From Candidatus Wolframiiraptor gerlachensis (GTDB lineage Archaea > Thermoproteota > Nitrososphaeria_A > Caldarchaeales > Wolframiiraptoraceae): 64,000 nucleotides of DNA. Positions within the stretch are counted from its first letter, which is position 1; every line of letters starts with the position of its first letter. The stretch is from contig JAJPCT020000017.1 of the NCBI GenBank assembly GCA_021323375.2, positions 1 through 64,000 of the forward strand. The letters run 5' to 3'. The notes beneath the pieces are model-generated. The model did no database searches, was not told where the DNA came from, and saw only the letters and a list, made by a program, of their open reading frames with translations. Shown here in pieces: positions 47,392 through 58,318 of the stretch. The position numbers were made by a program, and so were the translations under genes.

Positions 47392-49012
47392 GTGAGCTCT
47401 GACGAGATAGTTTTCGTTAGGAAAACTTCGGGGCTGGTTAAGGAGATCGGCGCCTTCTCCGTGATGGCTATGGCGGCGAACTACGTCATCGCTGATGGCT
47501 TCTACCTATTTACGGCTAGGCAGGGCTATGATGCTCCGGGAGCGAATATACCGCTAGCGATGCTCATCGGCGGGACGATAATGGTTCTAGCAGCCTTCGC
47601 GGTAGTCCTGCTAACCATGGCCATGCTCAGGACAGCATCAGACTATGTTTGTATCTCGAGGATACTCCACCCGCTACTCGGATACGTGGAGGCATTGCTG
47701 GTCTTCGGCGTCCATATCTGGATCGTCGGCGCGCTATCCTTCTTCATGGCATGGTTCTGGGGCAGTGCCATAATTCAGATAGGCCTCGCGACCCATAATA
47801 GCGGCCTAGTTGCGCTGGGAGAATGGCTCTCCACAGATGTAACGGCATCCGTCGTCATCGGGATCATATACGTGCTAGTATTCGGCGTTATCAGCCTGCT
47901 CGGTGTAAAGGTCTACAAATATGTGGTTAACGCGCTCTTCGTTATAGCGCTGGCAGCCGGGATAGCCACGGTGGCTGGGGCAGTGTATACGGCGACGCTA
48001 TCACCCGCTCAGGTCAAGCATCTATGGGATATGACGTATGGCGCTGGAGCCTATGATGAGATAATGAGAGTTGCAGAGGCGACGGGCTGGAGTGAGCATA
48101 TTGCATCATTCACCGGCAATCCGTCTACATGGGGCTGGCCAGGCCCATGGTCGCTCGGGGTGACGCTCTCGCTCAGCTTGGTGGTCTCGGCATATGCCTT
48201 CTGGGGCCTTGAGTTCGCCAACTATATGGCTGGCGAGATAGATAGGCCGAAGAGGAACTTCCTCCTAGGTGTCATAGGTGCAATCATACTCGTCTTCGCC
48301 TACTATCTCTCAATATCATCCCTTACGCTTCTAGGTCTTAGAGAGTTCTTCTCGGCCTACAATTACGTGATGTATACCGAGGCAGCTTACAGCCAGCTCA
48401 CGATCAATCCTGTCCAGACGCCGACTTGGGCCGTTTTCATAGCATCGCTCTTCGGGGGCTGGACCCCGATACTCGCCGTGATAATGTCCCTCGCCGTTCC
48501 CCTTTGGGTGATGAACGGCATTCCCGTCTATATGATGGTGCCCTCAAGGATCGCCTTTGCGCTCGCATTCGATAGATTCTTCCCCGAGAAGCTCGCAGAG
48601 GTTAATGAGAGGTTCCGGACACCACACTGGTCAATAATCTTGGTGATGGCTGGCGCCATAGCAATGATATTCGTCCTAGCATCGCCCGAATATGGACCGC
48701 TCTTTTACGCGATAACCGCGGTTACAGCAGTAACCGTCAAGTGGTTCCTCTCGGCAATTGCCACAACGATCATGCCATACAGGAGACCTGAGATATTCAA
48801 GGAAGGCTATACTGGGACCATCGGAAGGATCCCGGTCGTATCCATCGTTGGTGGAGCAGCGGTGGTCGCGACATTTGCGCTTCTAGTGCTTGGTTTGCAG
48901 GAAGTTGCCAAGGACCCGACACTGAGTCTCACCGCTCTGGATGATAGGCTGGACTCTATTAGCAGTGGTCCTCTATGCCTACTATAGTTGGGTGAATAAG
49001 AAGAGGGCATAG
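47392..49012 (+). CDS. APC-family amino acid permease with apparent frameshift near the 3' end
   Basis: TM-rich APC protein. Likely GTG start 47392 behind TATA (TTCTTATATAT). After about 48926 the coding frame seems to switch by +1, giving LWMIGWTLLAVVLYAYYSWVNKKRA*. Confidence 0.8.
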
Positions 49013-49111
49013 AAGTCAGGAAGATATTCAGCGGATACCGCCAGCCTAGGATTGTGACCCGGCCCAGCTTTTTATCCTCCCATTTTTATCTTTCCCGGGC
49101 TGAAAGGGGCG

Positions 49112-50062
49112 ATGGCATCCTTCAAGATCTTCTTCATGGCGGACATACATAATAGCGAACTCGTGTTCAGGAGATTCCTATCCGTCCCAAAGCACTATGA
49201 CGTGGATATCATGATCCTCTCGGGAGACTTGACCGGGAAGGCGATAATCCCTATAGTGGATCTTGGAGGAGGGCGATATCAATATTCCTTCAGGGGCAAG
49301 TCAAATATCGTTGATGGGCCCGAGGAGCTGGAGAGAGCGAAGAGCGAGCTGATGAACTCCGGGATATACCCCTATGTCTGCACTAGGGATGAGGTTGAGG
49401 AGTTGAAGAATGATCCCGAGAAGGTTGACAAGCTGTTCTCGAAGCTGATAACAGAGAATATCGCGAGATGGGTCTCGATGATAGAGGAGCATATCCCCAA
49501 GGACAAGCAGGTAATAGTCATGCCCGGGAACGATGACATATTCGAGATAGACCCGGTTTTAAAGAGGGGTGGCAGAGACATCTATCCCTTAGGAAAACTC
49601 GTTGAACTACCCTTAGGATATGGCATGATATCCTTCGATTATGTTAATCCAACACCATGGAATACGCCGAGGGAGGCGAGTGAAGGGGAGCTTTGGAAGA
49701 TGCTTGAGAAGCTGGTCGACCTTATTGATAGGGATTGGCGCAAGATCATATGCTGTTTCCACGCGCCGCCATATAATACGACGATAGATGTGGCCCCGAA
49801 GCTTGATAAGAATCTAAGGCCAGTATACTCCCTCGGCGAGATCGAGAAGGTTAATGTTGGGAGCAAGTCTGTGAGGAAGTTCTTCGAGAAATATAAGCCG
49901 TTGATGGGGCTGCATGGGCATATACACGAGTCGCCCGGATATGATAAGGTTGGAGGTACTATCGTGTTTAACCCGGGCTCAGAATACTCCTCGGGGATAC
50001 TTAGAGGATTAATCCTCGAGCTGGACAGTGATGGTTTAAGAAGCTGGCATCGCATAGGATGA
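49112..50062 (+). CDS. Metallophosphoesterase
   Basis: FFMADIHNSELVFRRFL...IMILSGDLTGKA...VMPGNDD...CCFHAPPY...GLHGHIHES. Confidence 0.88.
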   Translation: MASFKIFFMADIHNSELVFRRFLSVPKHYDVDIMILSGDLTGKAIIPIVDLGGGRYQYSFRGKSNIVDGPEELERAKSELMNSGIYPYVCTRDEVEELKNDPEKVDKLFSKLITENIARWVSMIEEHIPKDKQVIVMPGNDDIFEIDPVLKRGGRDIYPLGKLVELPLGYGMISFDYVNPTPWNTPREASEGELWKMLEKLVDLIDRDWRKIICCFHAPPYNTTIDVAPKLDKNLRPVYSLGEIEKVNVGSKSVRKFFEKYKPLMGLHGHIHESPGYDKVGGTIVFNPGSEYSSGILRGLILELDSDGLRSWHRIG

Positions 50063-50066
50063 GAAG

Positions 50067-51638
50067 ATGATAGTGGGCCTACATGCTCTGGGCCGTAGCG
50101 CCATAGCATCACATTCACCCCTAGCATCATACATAGCTCTCAAGATTATTGAGGGAGAGGGTAATGCGATTGATGCGGCTGTGGCAGTATCACTCCTGTT
50201 AAGCACGCTGGAGCCTGGGTGGAGCGGCCTAGGAGGTGGCGGCTTCGCGCTGGTATACTCCGAAGATACCGGGCTTAGGGCCCTAGATTATCGTGAAACC
50301 GCGCCGCTCCGGGTTAGGCCAGAGGAGTATAAAAGGGAAGATGATCTATCAATCGGCTATAGGGCTGTAGCGACTCCCGGGACCCTAAAAGGCCTCTGGA
50401 TCCTACATCAGGAGCTCGGCGAGATGAGGTGGAGCAGGATAATTAAGGCTGTCATGGAGTATGTGAGGCGATGCAGAGTCTCCCGTCTATGGAGCACATG
50501 TATGAGGGTCAACTTAGATAGGGCCTTGGATAAGCTCAGGATCTGCCCAGAGAGCTGTGCAACATTCCTCAAAGATGGAGGGGTTTATCCCGAGGGCTCT
50601 GAGATCACCTTCCCGAGGCTGCTGGATACACTGAAGATGATCAGGGATGATGTGGACTATTTCTATGAAGGTGAATTCGCAGATGAAGTTGACAAGGTGT
50701 TCTCCAGCAATAATGGCTTCCTATCATTGGCGGATCTGTCACATTATAGCCCGGTCTGGAGGAGGCCGATTACATGCGAGCTTGATCTCGGTGGCAGGGA
50801 GCTTAGGCTCGCTGCGATGCCACCGCCCGGCTCAGGCGTCCTCGTGGCGGAGGCTCTCAAGATCCTTTCCCGAATGTGCTTTGATGCCAGTAGCTATTAT
50901 CCGGAACTCGCCCGCCTCCTCTTCCACATAATTGACGAGAGATGCTCCCTGATATGCGACCCATCCTTCAATGACGTTGACGTTGGGAAGCTTCTCTCTG
51001 ATGAGCATGTCGAGCGGGCTCTCAGGTTCATAGAGGAGGGCAGGATAACTTATCATCCAGCCAGGGATAGTGGCGGGACATCCCAAGTAAGCATAGCGGA
51101 TGCCGAGAGCAGGACATACGTCTCCCTCACCGAAACTATCGAATGCTTCATGGGCTCTGGGATAACAGTGCATGGAGTGCTCTTGAATGATGAAATGCAT
51201 GACTTCGCTCTTCAGAGCGGTCATCCCAACTCGATATCCCCCGGCAAGAGGCCTGCAAGCAGCATGTCGCCACTAATAATCCTCGACGAAGATGATACAC
51301 CATCAATAATAATCGGGGCCTCTGGAGGCATGAGGATAATATCCTCTATGATACAGGTTCTCTCAAACCACTTGTTAAGGAGCATGGACCCCATCTCCTC
51401 AATACTCGAAGGGAGGATCCATGTTAGGGGAGATAAGGTAATCCTAGAGGACCTAGTAGACGACGTGGCCTCGGACACCTTGTCGTCAGCAGGTCTGAGA
51501 CTGGGGAAGATTAGGGAGGTCTCAATACACCCCGGCACAGACATCTACTTCGGCGCTGTTCAAGCAATATTCAGGAAGGACAACCTCTTCCTAGCAATCT
51601 CCGATCCGAGAAAGCAGCCCGGAGCCGCTGCGAGATAA
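50067..51638 (+). CDS. Gamma-glutamyltranspeptidase family (Ntn hydrolase)
   Basis: EGNAIDAAVAVSLLLSTLEPGWSGLGGGGFALVY; DSGGTSQVSIADAESRTYVSLTETI; GSGITVHGVLLNDEMHDF. Confidence 0.9.
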   Translation: MIVGLHALGRSAIASHSPLASYIALKIIEGEGNAIDAAVAVSLLLSTLEPGWSGLGGGGFALVYSEDTGLRALDYRETAPLRVRPEEYKREDDLSIGYRAVATPGTLKGLWILHQELGEMRWSRIIKAVMEYVRRCRVSRLWSTCMRVNLDRALDKLRICPESCATFLKDGGVYPEGSEITFPRLLDTLKMIRDDVDYFYEGEFADEVDKVFSSNNGFLSLADLSHYSPVWRRPITCELDLGGRELRLAAMPPPGSGVLVAEALKILSRMCFDASSYYPELARLLFHIIDERCSLICDPSFNDVDVGKLLSDEHVERALRFIEEGRITYHPARDSGGTSQVSIADAESRTYVSLTETIECFMGSGITVHGVLLNDEMHDFALQSGHPNSISPGKRPASSMSPLIILDEDDTPSIIIGASGGMRIISSMIQVLSNHLLRSMDPISSILEGRIHVRGDKVILEDLVDDVASDTLSSAGLRLGKIREVSIHPGTDIYFGAVQAIFRKDNLFLAISDPRKQPGAAAR

Positions 51639-51684
51639 AAAATTCATTAAATTCTGGCTTCGGCATAATCAGATGTGATGAGGC

Positions 51685-51782
51685 GCCCCGGTAGCTCAGC
51701 CCGGTTAGAGCGCCCGCTTGGTACCCCCTCGTGAGAGGGGCCTGAGAGCGGGAGGCCGCGGGTTCAAAGCCCGCCCGGGGCT
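51685..51782 (+). tRNA. tRNA-Thr (GGT) with ~23 nt intron at position 37/38 (about 51724-51746)
   Basis: Acceptor GCCCCGG/CCGGGGC, D arm GCTC...GAGC, anticodon stem CCCGC/GCGGG, TTGGTA + intron hairpin CCCCTC-GTGA-GAGGGG, T arm GCGGGTTCAAAGCCCGC, discriminator T. Confidence 0.9.
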
Positions 51783-51920
51783 TCATCAAAATCCTAGAGA
51801 CCAACCCTAAGTCTGGAGGGATAGATAGAAATTACTTGGACTTGAAGAATTTAGCATTATATTATCTAGTTACTAGATTTAAATGAGGAGAAGGGGAAAT
51901 ATTATAGAGGTGCGGGTGTT

Positions 51921-52352
51921 TTACCAGTATTGAGGCTTTTCACTATGCCTTACTCTATCAGCTGGATCATCTACGAATCTCCATTTCCCTGAGCCCGTGG
52001 CAAGCAGGATTATGCCGAGCTCCTCAGTAAGCTTATCATTCACGAGAACCTCCTCCTCTATTGGTGATATCAGGACATCCACTAACTTGGGGCCTACCTC
52101 TCTATCCTCTGTCACTGCCCAGACTTCGAGAGCATCTCTGACCAAGAAGACCCTTGAAGGGCCGCCAGCCGTTCCAACTTCAATAATACTGGATGTGACG
52201 GGTGGAGGATAGAGGGCAAGAAGCCTTGCCAGCCCAACAGGGATTAGGAGCTGGGGGCTATCAGTCTCGAAGCCGCTATTTATGAGAGCAGAGACCTCAA
52301 TAGCTTCCCCTAAGGCCTTAGGTTTCAGCCTCAGCTTTATTCTTACGGCCAT
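51921..52352 (-). CDS. Hypothetical protein, possible retropepsin-like fold
   Basis: ALINSGFETDSPQLLIPVGLARLL resembles archaeal clan AA-like sequences, with Asn at the position usually Asp. Confidence 0.45.
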   Translation of the reverse strand: MAVRIKLRLKPKALGEAIEVSALINSGFETDSPQLLIPVGLARLLALYPPPVTSSIIEVGTAGGPSRVFLVRDALEVWAVTEDREVGPKLVDVLISPIEEEVLVNDKLTEELGIILLATGSGKWRFVDDPADRVRHSEKPQYW

Positions 52353-52508
52353 ATTCGCTCACGCACCTCAAATAGTAGATGTGTCCCACCTTTCCACGCC
52401 TAAGCTGATAAATATGCCCTATCCTCGACCTCATGTCCATAATGCTAAATCCGCATAGGGGCTTATAAGCTTGCCCGGCTTCCTACTTTAGCCTTAACGA
52501 TTCTGTGG

Positions 52509-53141
52509 CTAGTATTTTCTTCCGGTGATAATGTATGATGTGGCGTCTGCGATGTAGCATGCATGGTCTGCTAATCTCTCGAGGCATCTTAGTATTAATG
52601 TTATGGAGGGTAGGCATGCTGTATCTATCTTTCCGCCCATCTGTATTAGGTATTTGATGTTTTCTGCATAGAGCTTGTCCACTTGATCATCTCTACTTCT
52701 CACATCATCGGCTTTCTTCAGGTCCTTGTTTAGATATGCTTTTCCAGCATCTTCAACCATCTCAAGGACTATCTGTGAAAGCTCTCTGACGCTTGTGAAG
52801 TTGCATCCTCCCTCCGGGACCATCTTGGCGATTTCCGCTATGTTTGCGGCGTATCTGCCGATCCTAGAGAAGTCGTAGGAGGCTTGTATTGCCGATTTTA
52901 TCTCTCTTAGGTCTGAGGCCACCGGCTGGAACCTTGCTATAAGTTGGACTGCGAGCTCACTCGCCTCATCCATCATGAATAATAATTGATCGGATAGCCT
53001 CCTAACCTCCTCAACATAATCAATTTTTGTCAGGATGGATTCTATGCTCATCCTGAGTGCTTTTTCAGCCAAGTTAATTATGTCGCTCATTAGACCATTT
53101 AGCTTTTCCAAGCCATAGTCTATGGGCCTCTTCAAGCTCAT
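52509..53141 (-). CDS. phoU: PhoU family phosphate regulator
   Basis: Helical PhoU repeats; LRCLERLADHACYIADATSYIITGRKY; end of pst operon. Confidence 0.92.
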   Translation of the reverse strand: MSLKRPIDYGLEKLNGLMSDIINLAEKALRMSIESILTKIDYVEEVRRLSDQLLFMMDEASELAVQLIARFQPVASDLREIKSAIQASYDFSRIGRYAANIAEIAKMVPEGGCNFTSVRELSQIVLEMVEDAGKAYLNKDLKKADDVRSRDDQVDKLYAENIKYLIQMGGKIDTACLPSITLILRCLERLADHACYIADATSYIITGRKY

Positions 53142-53159
53142 CTCAATCAGCCCCCAAAC

Positions 53160-53921
53160 CTATCCCATCCTCCCTAAGACATATTTCTCTGTTAACACGT
53201 GTGTGGGCCTCGTGAATATTGTCGAGGTCTCCCCAATCTCGATCAACTCCCCCATGTATATGAATGCCACGTAATCGCTTACCCTCGCGGCCTGCTGGGG
53301 ATTATGCGTGACGATTATTATCGTGTAATCCTCCTTCAGCTCGAGCAATAGCTCTTCGATCTTTGATGCTGCTACTGGGTCTAGGTTGGCCGTGGGCTCA
53401 TCCATGAGGATTATCCTCGGCTTTAATGCTAGTGCGCGCGCAATGCATAGCCTCTGCTGCTGCCCTCCACTAAGCATCGAGGCCGGCTTCTTCAAGTCAT
53501 TCTTCACCTCATCCCATAGATACGCCTTCTGTAGGGCCTCTTTAACGAGCTCATCCAGCTCTGATTTGCTCCTCACTAGGCCGTTGAGCTTCGGGCCGAG
53601 AGCTACGTTCTCGTATATTGAGAGGTGTGGGAAGGGGTTTGGTATCTGGAAGACCATTCCGAATTGCCTGCGAACCCATGTAACATCAACGTTATCGCCG
53701 TAGATGTTTATGCCGTTTATCTTAACCTGACCCTCCACTCTAGCATGGGGGTTTAGGTCGAGCAGCCTATTCATCGCTCTTAGTAGCGTGCTTTTGCCGC
53801 ATCCGGATGGACCCATTATCGCTAATACCACGTTTTTGGGCACCCTGAAGCTAACATTCCTAATTACATGTTTGTCGCCATACCATACATTTAGGTTATG
53901 AACTTCTACAGCCCAACTCAT
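53160..53921 (-). CDS. pstB: Phosphate ABC transporter ATPase
   Basis: [53 protein letters not shown]. Confidence 0.95.
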   Translation of the reverse strand: MSWAVEVHNLNVWYGDKHVIRNVSFRVPKNVVLAIMGPSGCGKSTLLRAMNRLLDLNPHARVEGQVKINGINIYGDNVDVTWVRRQFGMVFQIPNPFPHLSIYENVALGPKLNGLVRSKSELDELVKEALQKAYLWDEVKNDLKKPASMLSGGQQQRLCIARALALKPRIILMDEPTANLDPVAASKIEELLLELKEDYTIIIVTHNPQQAARVSDYVAFIYMGELIEIGETSTIFTRPTHVLTEKYVLGRMG

Positions 53922-54757
53922 ATCTTCGCCTCCCTAACCATTAGCCTTGAGATCACAAATATTACAAGTATTATTGTTAACAGGACTGCTGCGGCGCCCC
54001 ATGCTACCTGGTGCCATTTCTCATAGGGGGAGAGGGCGAAGTTGTATATCAGTAGCGGTATGGCGTTTATGGGCTGATCTAATCCTCCAAAGTATGTAAA
54101 TGTTGTTCCAAGTATTGTTAGCAGTAATGGAGCCGTCTCGCCCGCTGCTTTGGCCATTCCAATGAGGAGTGCCGTTAAGACGCCGCGCCTTGCAGCGCTC
54201 AGCAATATCCTCAGATAAGCGATGGGCGCTGAGACGCCTAAACTAAATGCCGCCTCTTTCAGGGTATAGGGGATTGATTTGTAGGCCTCCCTAACATTCA
54301 ATGCGACATATGGTATTATGATTATTGATAGGGCGATTGCCCCTGCTAGGGCATTAAATCTCTTTAATGGTGCGACTAGGATCATGTATGCGAATAATCC
54401 CACGATTATTGTAGGGAACTCGACCATTATCTGGAGGAACATCTGAGTGTATTGGGCGAGCCTTGTATGTGAGAACTCCGAGAGGTACAGGCCGGTGAAA
54501 AAGCCTATGCTCCCTCCTATGAGCAATGTTAATGATATGAGGATGAGTGAGCCGACTAAGGCCGGCCCTATCCCTCCACCCTTGCCGCCTATTGGGGGTG
54601 GGGGTGGGTCAATTAGGAAGTTGGGGGTAATTTGTCTAGCTCCCTCGGAGTATACGTTGATTATTATTGCGAAGATTGGTATTGTCGAGGCTACTGCTAG
54701 GGCTGAGATTACGCCGAGCATGAGCTTATCCATTATCTTCCTCTTGTTGAGCCTCAA
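53918..54757 (-). CDS. pstA: Phosphate ABC transporter permease
   Basis: PstA-type permease; operon position. Confidence 0.93.
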   Translation of the reverse strand: MRLNKRKIMDKLMLGVISALAVASTIPIFAIIINVYSEGARQITPNFLIDPPPPPIGGKGGGIGPALVGSLILISLTLLIGGSIGFFTGLYLSEFSHTRLAQYTQMFLQIMVEFPTIIVGLFAYMILVAPLKRFNALAGAIALSIIIIPYVALNVREAYKSIPYTLKEAAFSLGVSAPIAYLRILLSAARRGVLTALLIGMAKAAGETAPLLLTILGTTFTYFGGLDQPINAIPLLIYNFALSPYEKWHQVAWGAAAVLLTIILVIFVISRLMVREAKI

Positions 54758-55659
54758 CTCCTAGCCACCACCCTCCTTATCAAGTATAATCCGGCTAGGT
54801 TGATGATTAGACCAATTGTGAAGAGTATGAGAGCTCCGCCATATAGTGCTGGCACCATGTAGCTGTAGGCCTCAGCGTTCGGGAACTGGTTTGCTATCAG
54901 GCTGGATATCGTGTATCCCATGTCGAATAGGCTTCTGGGTATGGTGAATGTGTTCCCGACGACCATGGCCACGGCTACCGTCTCGCCCATAGCCCTCCCC
55001 AAAGCTAGAAATGCCCCGGCGAGAATTGCTGACCTAATATATCCGAGCAGCGTCCTAATGACCTCCCACCTAGTCATACCCAGGCTATATGCCGCCTCTT
55101 TCAGATGATATGGCACAGCGCTATATGCTTCGCGGATTATACTAGAGGCGAAAGGGGTTATCATGATCGCGAGCAGGACTCCCGCTGTGAAGAGGTTTGT
55201 GGGTATGGGTTTTGTGGAGAATAATGGTATGAATCCAATATACTGGTGTAGGGGGGTCATGATATATTGATTTAGGATTGGGGCGAGGACATATAGTCCC
55301 CATAGCCCATATATGACTGATGGCAGGCTCGCCATCAGATCTGAGACGCTGTTGATGAGCCCTCTAATGTTTTTGGGGGCGATCTCGGCGGAGAATGTTG
55401 CGAGGGATATGGCTAGGGGTATAGCAAAGCTTATTGCTATCGTTGAGGTGATGAGTGTGCCGAGGAGCGCAGGGAGTATGCCGTAATCCTCTTTCACGGG
55501 GTTCCACGTACTCTTAAAGATGAAGGGCAAGCCATCCCTCAAGAATATCGGATATGAGTTGACGACTAGCGAAATGACTATCCCCGCGACGAAGAGTAGC
55601 GAGGTAGATGCGAAGACGATTAAAAAAATAAGAAAGAGTTTTTCAGCGTTCATTACCAC
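54754..55659 (-). CDS. pstC: Phosphate ABC transporter permease
   Basis: PstC-type permease (LPSVIYGLWGLYVLAP). Confidence 0.93.
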   Translation of the reverse strand: MVMNAEKLFLIFLIVFASTSLLFVAGIVISLVVNSYPIFLRDGLPFIFKSTWNPVKEDYGILPALLGTLITSTIAISFAIPLAISLATFSAEIAPKNIRGLINSVSDLMASLPSVIYGLWGLYVLAPILNQYIMTPLHQYIGFIPLFSTKPIPTNLFTAGVLLAIMITPFASSIIREAYSAVPYHLKEAAYSLGMTRWEVIRTLLGYIRSAILAGAFLALGRAMGETVAVAMVVGNTFTIPRSLFDMGYTISSLIANQFPNAEAYSYMVPALYGGALILFTIGLIINLAGLYLIRRVVARS

Positions 55660-55663
55660 CTCT

Positions 55664-56875
55664 TCACCCAGTCCTCAGCAGTTTTAGACCATTTAATCCT
55701 ATCGCGGCCACCTCAGGAGGTAGGGGTTCATAGCCTTCCACAATGTTCTCAGGCTTCTGGCCTTCGGTCAGCACCCACTCGAAGAACTCCTTAAGTATGG
55801 CGACTTTAACAGGATCGTCATACACCTGTCTCAGGATCACGAATGAGAAGGATGTTATTGGGTAGCTCTCACTTCCAGGCGGATCCACGGTCTCATCCGG
55901 GAATATGGACGACCAGTCCTCATCAGCTCTTGGAAGAACTTTTATCAGGGCCTTGGCTGCTGATGCTACTGCCTCTTTTGTTGGTAGAACGTAGTTCCCA
56001 TCTCTATTCCGTATCAGGGCTATGCTTAGGCCTGCTGAGTGTGCATATGCCGTCTCAACGTATCCTATGGAGTATCGGTTCTGCTGTACAGCGGCTGCTA
56101 CACCCTCATTTCCCTTAGCGCCTACACCATTGCCCAATTTGTCAACCGGCCATTCGACAGTTAGATCTGAGCCGACTTTATTCTTCCAGCTCTCTGAGAC
56201 TTTAGACAGGTATGCTGTAAAGACTCTTGTAGTCCCGCTGCCATCAGAGCGATGCACCGCGATTATTTTCTCATGAGGGAGATTCAGCTCGGGGTTCAAC
56301 GCCTTTATCGCCGGATCATCCCAGTAGACTATCTCACCCATGTAGATCTTAGCTATCACCTCTCCCGTCAGCTTCAATTTGCCGGATTCCACATTCGGTA
56401 TATTGTACACGACTGCTATTGTTCCAATTATTACTGGGAACTGAACTATTCCACCCTTTTCCTTGAACTCGTCGTATATCTCTGGTTTAAGGGGTGGATC
56501 GCTGCCCGCAAAGTCAAGTATTCCCTCCCGGAATTTCGCCTGACCAGCTCCGCTACCAATAGACTGATAGTTTATCTGAATCCTTCCACCTGTAAGCTCG
56601 TAGAATTTCGAGGCCCAAGCCTGCATCTGCGGATTAAGGAATGATGCTCCTGCACCGTTAACCACGCCGGATAACGTTGAAATTGCGCGCGTAGTGGGGC
56701 TGGTGGTCGCATAAGTCGCGGTAATAGTGGGAGTTGTGGTTGCAGCGGCAGCATACGTTACAGTTCTCTCGACAGAAGCCTGCAATGATGGCAGCATGAA
56801 GGCCGCTATCAAAGCCGCTACTATTATTACAGCAATTATGGCTACATACTTGGCATACTTTTTCACTCTTTTCAC
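55664..56875 (-). CDS. pstS: Phosphate-binding protein
   Basis: NGAGASFLNPQMQAWASKFYELTGGRIQINYQSIGSGAGQAKF...DFAGSDPPLKPE; N-terminal TM plus Thr-rich linker. Confidence 0.95.
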   Translation of the reverse strand: MKRVKKYAKYVAIIAVIIVAALIAAFMLPSLQASVERTVTYAAAATTTPTITATYATTSPTTRAISTLSGVVNGAGASFLNPQMQAWASKFYELTGGRIQINYQSIGSGAGQAKFREGILDFAGSDPPLKPEIYDEFKEKGGIVQFPVIIGTIAVVYNIPNVESGKLKLTGEVIAKIYMGEIVYWDDPAIKALNPELNLPHEKIIAVHRSDGSGTTRVFTAYLSKVSESWKNKVGSDLTVEWPVDKLGNGVGAKGNEGVAAAVQQNRYSIGYVETAYAHSAGLSIALIRNRDGNYVLPTKEAVASAAKALIKVLPRADEDWSSIFPDETVDPPGSESYPITSFSFVILRQVYDDPVKVAILKEFFEWVLTEGQKPENIVEGYEPLPPEVAAIGLNGLKLLRTG

Positions 56876-57345
56876 CTCGTCTAAAGGGCGTTAAGCCTTC
56901 AATTTATAAATTACGCAAATAGAATATATTTTCAATATTTTCTATATAGAAGAGTCTTCATATATAAAATGGCCCTAATAAACTCACTTTTCAGCTTCTT
57001 CAGGCTTATGAAGATCGTTAGCAGCCATATGAGTCCAACGATGATACTAGAGGAGTGCACCCTACATTACCAATGCACAAGTAGCTAGTGCATGCATAAG
57101 AGGGGGAGGTTATCCCTATTCCTGAAACACATAGAAGTGCTCGCTGGTGTTACGTAATATCTGTTTAAATGCTGGTTGAAGGGGTGCTTTTTCAGCTTTA
57201 ACGGCCACGAATCCAGCTTCCCTATAATAGCCTCTTCTTGGAACCCCAAATCGCAGTGGTTCCTCAGTTGATTTTTGAAAGTGCGAAAGTTTATCGGAAA
57301 TAGATGATTAGCTCAACATTTTAGAAATGATCAAATTTTCATCAT

Positions 57346-58244
57346 TTGAGTGATACAAAGTTTATATATTATGCGCAGCTTCCTCAATGTGTCGTGAGGT
57401 ATTCAGCTGTTTTTATTATATTGATGCTTGCTGTGGGCTTGGTGGCTGGAGTAAGCATCGGCTCACTGCTATTTGCTAAAGTATTAACAGTATTAACTAG
57501 GAATACTACGGTGTATTCAACAGTCACCTTGACTGAGAAGATTCGTATAGTGGTTCTCGTGATAATAATCCATACAGGCAGAATCTTGAGAAAACATGGG
57601 GTCTCTCAGTATATGTTGAGGCTGGTGGAGTGAGGCTTCTCTTCAACACGGGTCCTGACCCCATGGTTCTCGAGGTGAATGCTAGGAGGCTTGGCATAGA
57701 CCTGTCTAAGATAGACTTTGTCGTAATAAGTCATGCGCATGGGGATCATACAGGCGGCCTGAGGTTATTAGCCTTGATCAAGCCAGGGATGATGGTCTAT
57801 ATTCCACCTGATGGGAGCCTTGTAAATTATGTTAGAAGTTTGGGCCTAAAACCCATTCAGGTAAATGATACCATTGACGTTTCGAGGGGGATATATGTTG
57901 TTAAGCCGCTTTATGGCCCTCCGGTGGAGGAGGCTTTAGCAATCAAGACGGGTAGAGGGCTTGTGATCCTCGTTGGCTGCAGCCATCCCGGAGTTGTAAA
58001 TATTGCTGGGCAGGCTGTGAATGATATCGGTGTAAAGCCCTACATCGTGCTGGGAGGGTTCCATATGGGCGGAGCCCCACCTCAGGAGATCGAGAAAGTC
58101 GCATCCCAGCTTGTTGAGATGGGTGTGGAGAAGATATACCCCTTACACTGCAGTGGCGACAATGTTAGAAGCTATCTCGCAAATCACTATAAGGATAATT
58201 ATGGGAGAGGGGGAGTAGGCTTAGAAATAGTCATTCAAGAGTAG
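57346..58244 (+). pseudogene. MBL-fold metallohydrolase with N-terminal membrane segment, split by apparent frameshift near 57550
   Basis: ORF1 (57346-57633) and ORF2 (57630-58244). Alternate frame at the junction reads DNNPYRQNLEKTWGLSVYVEAGGVRLLFNTGPDP, continuing into ORF2 (HAHGDHTGG). Confidence 0.75.
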
Positions 58245-58318
58245 AATACGCTAACAAAAATTAAATTTACCTTAGTGACACAATCGCCAAGACCTTCCAT
58301 TATCCCCTTAGAGCCTCT

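Noticed and set aside
57325-57355. Minus-strand ATGATGA with nearby CTAA-like box
   Set aside because: No proper D box; sequence is simply AT-rich with a weak palindrome.
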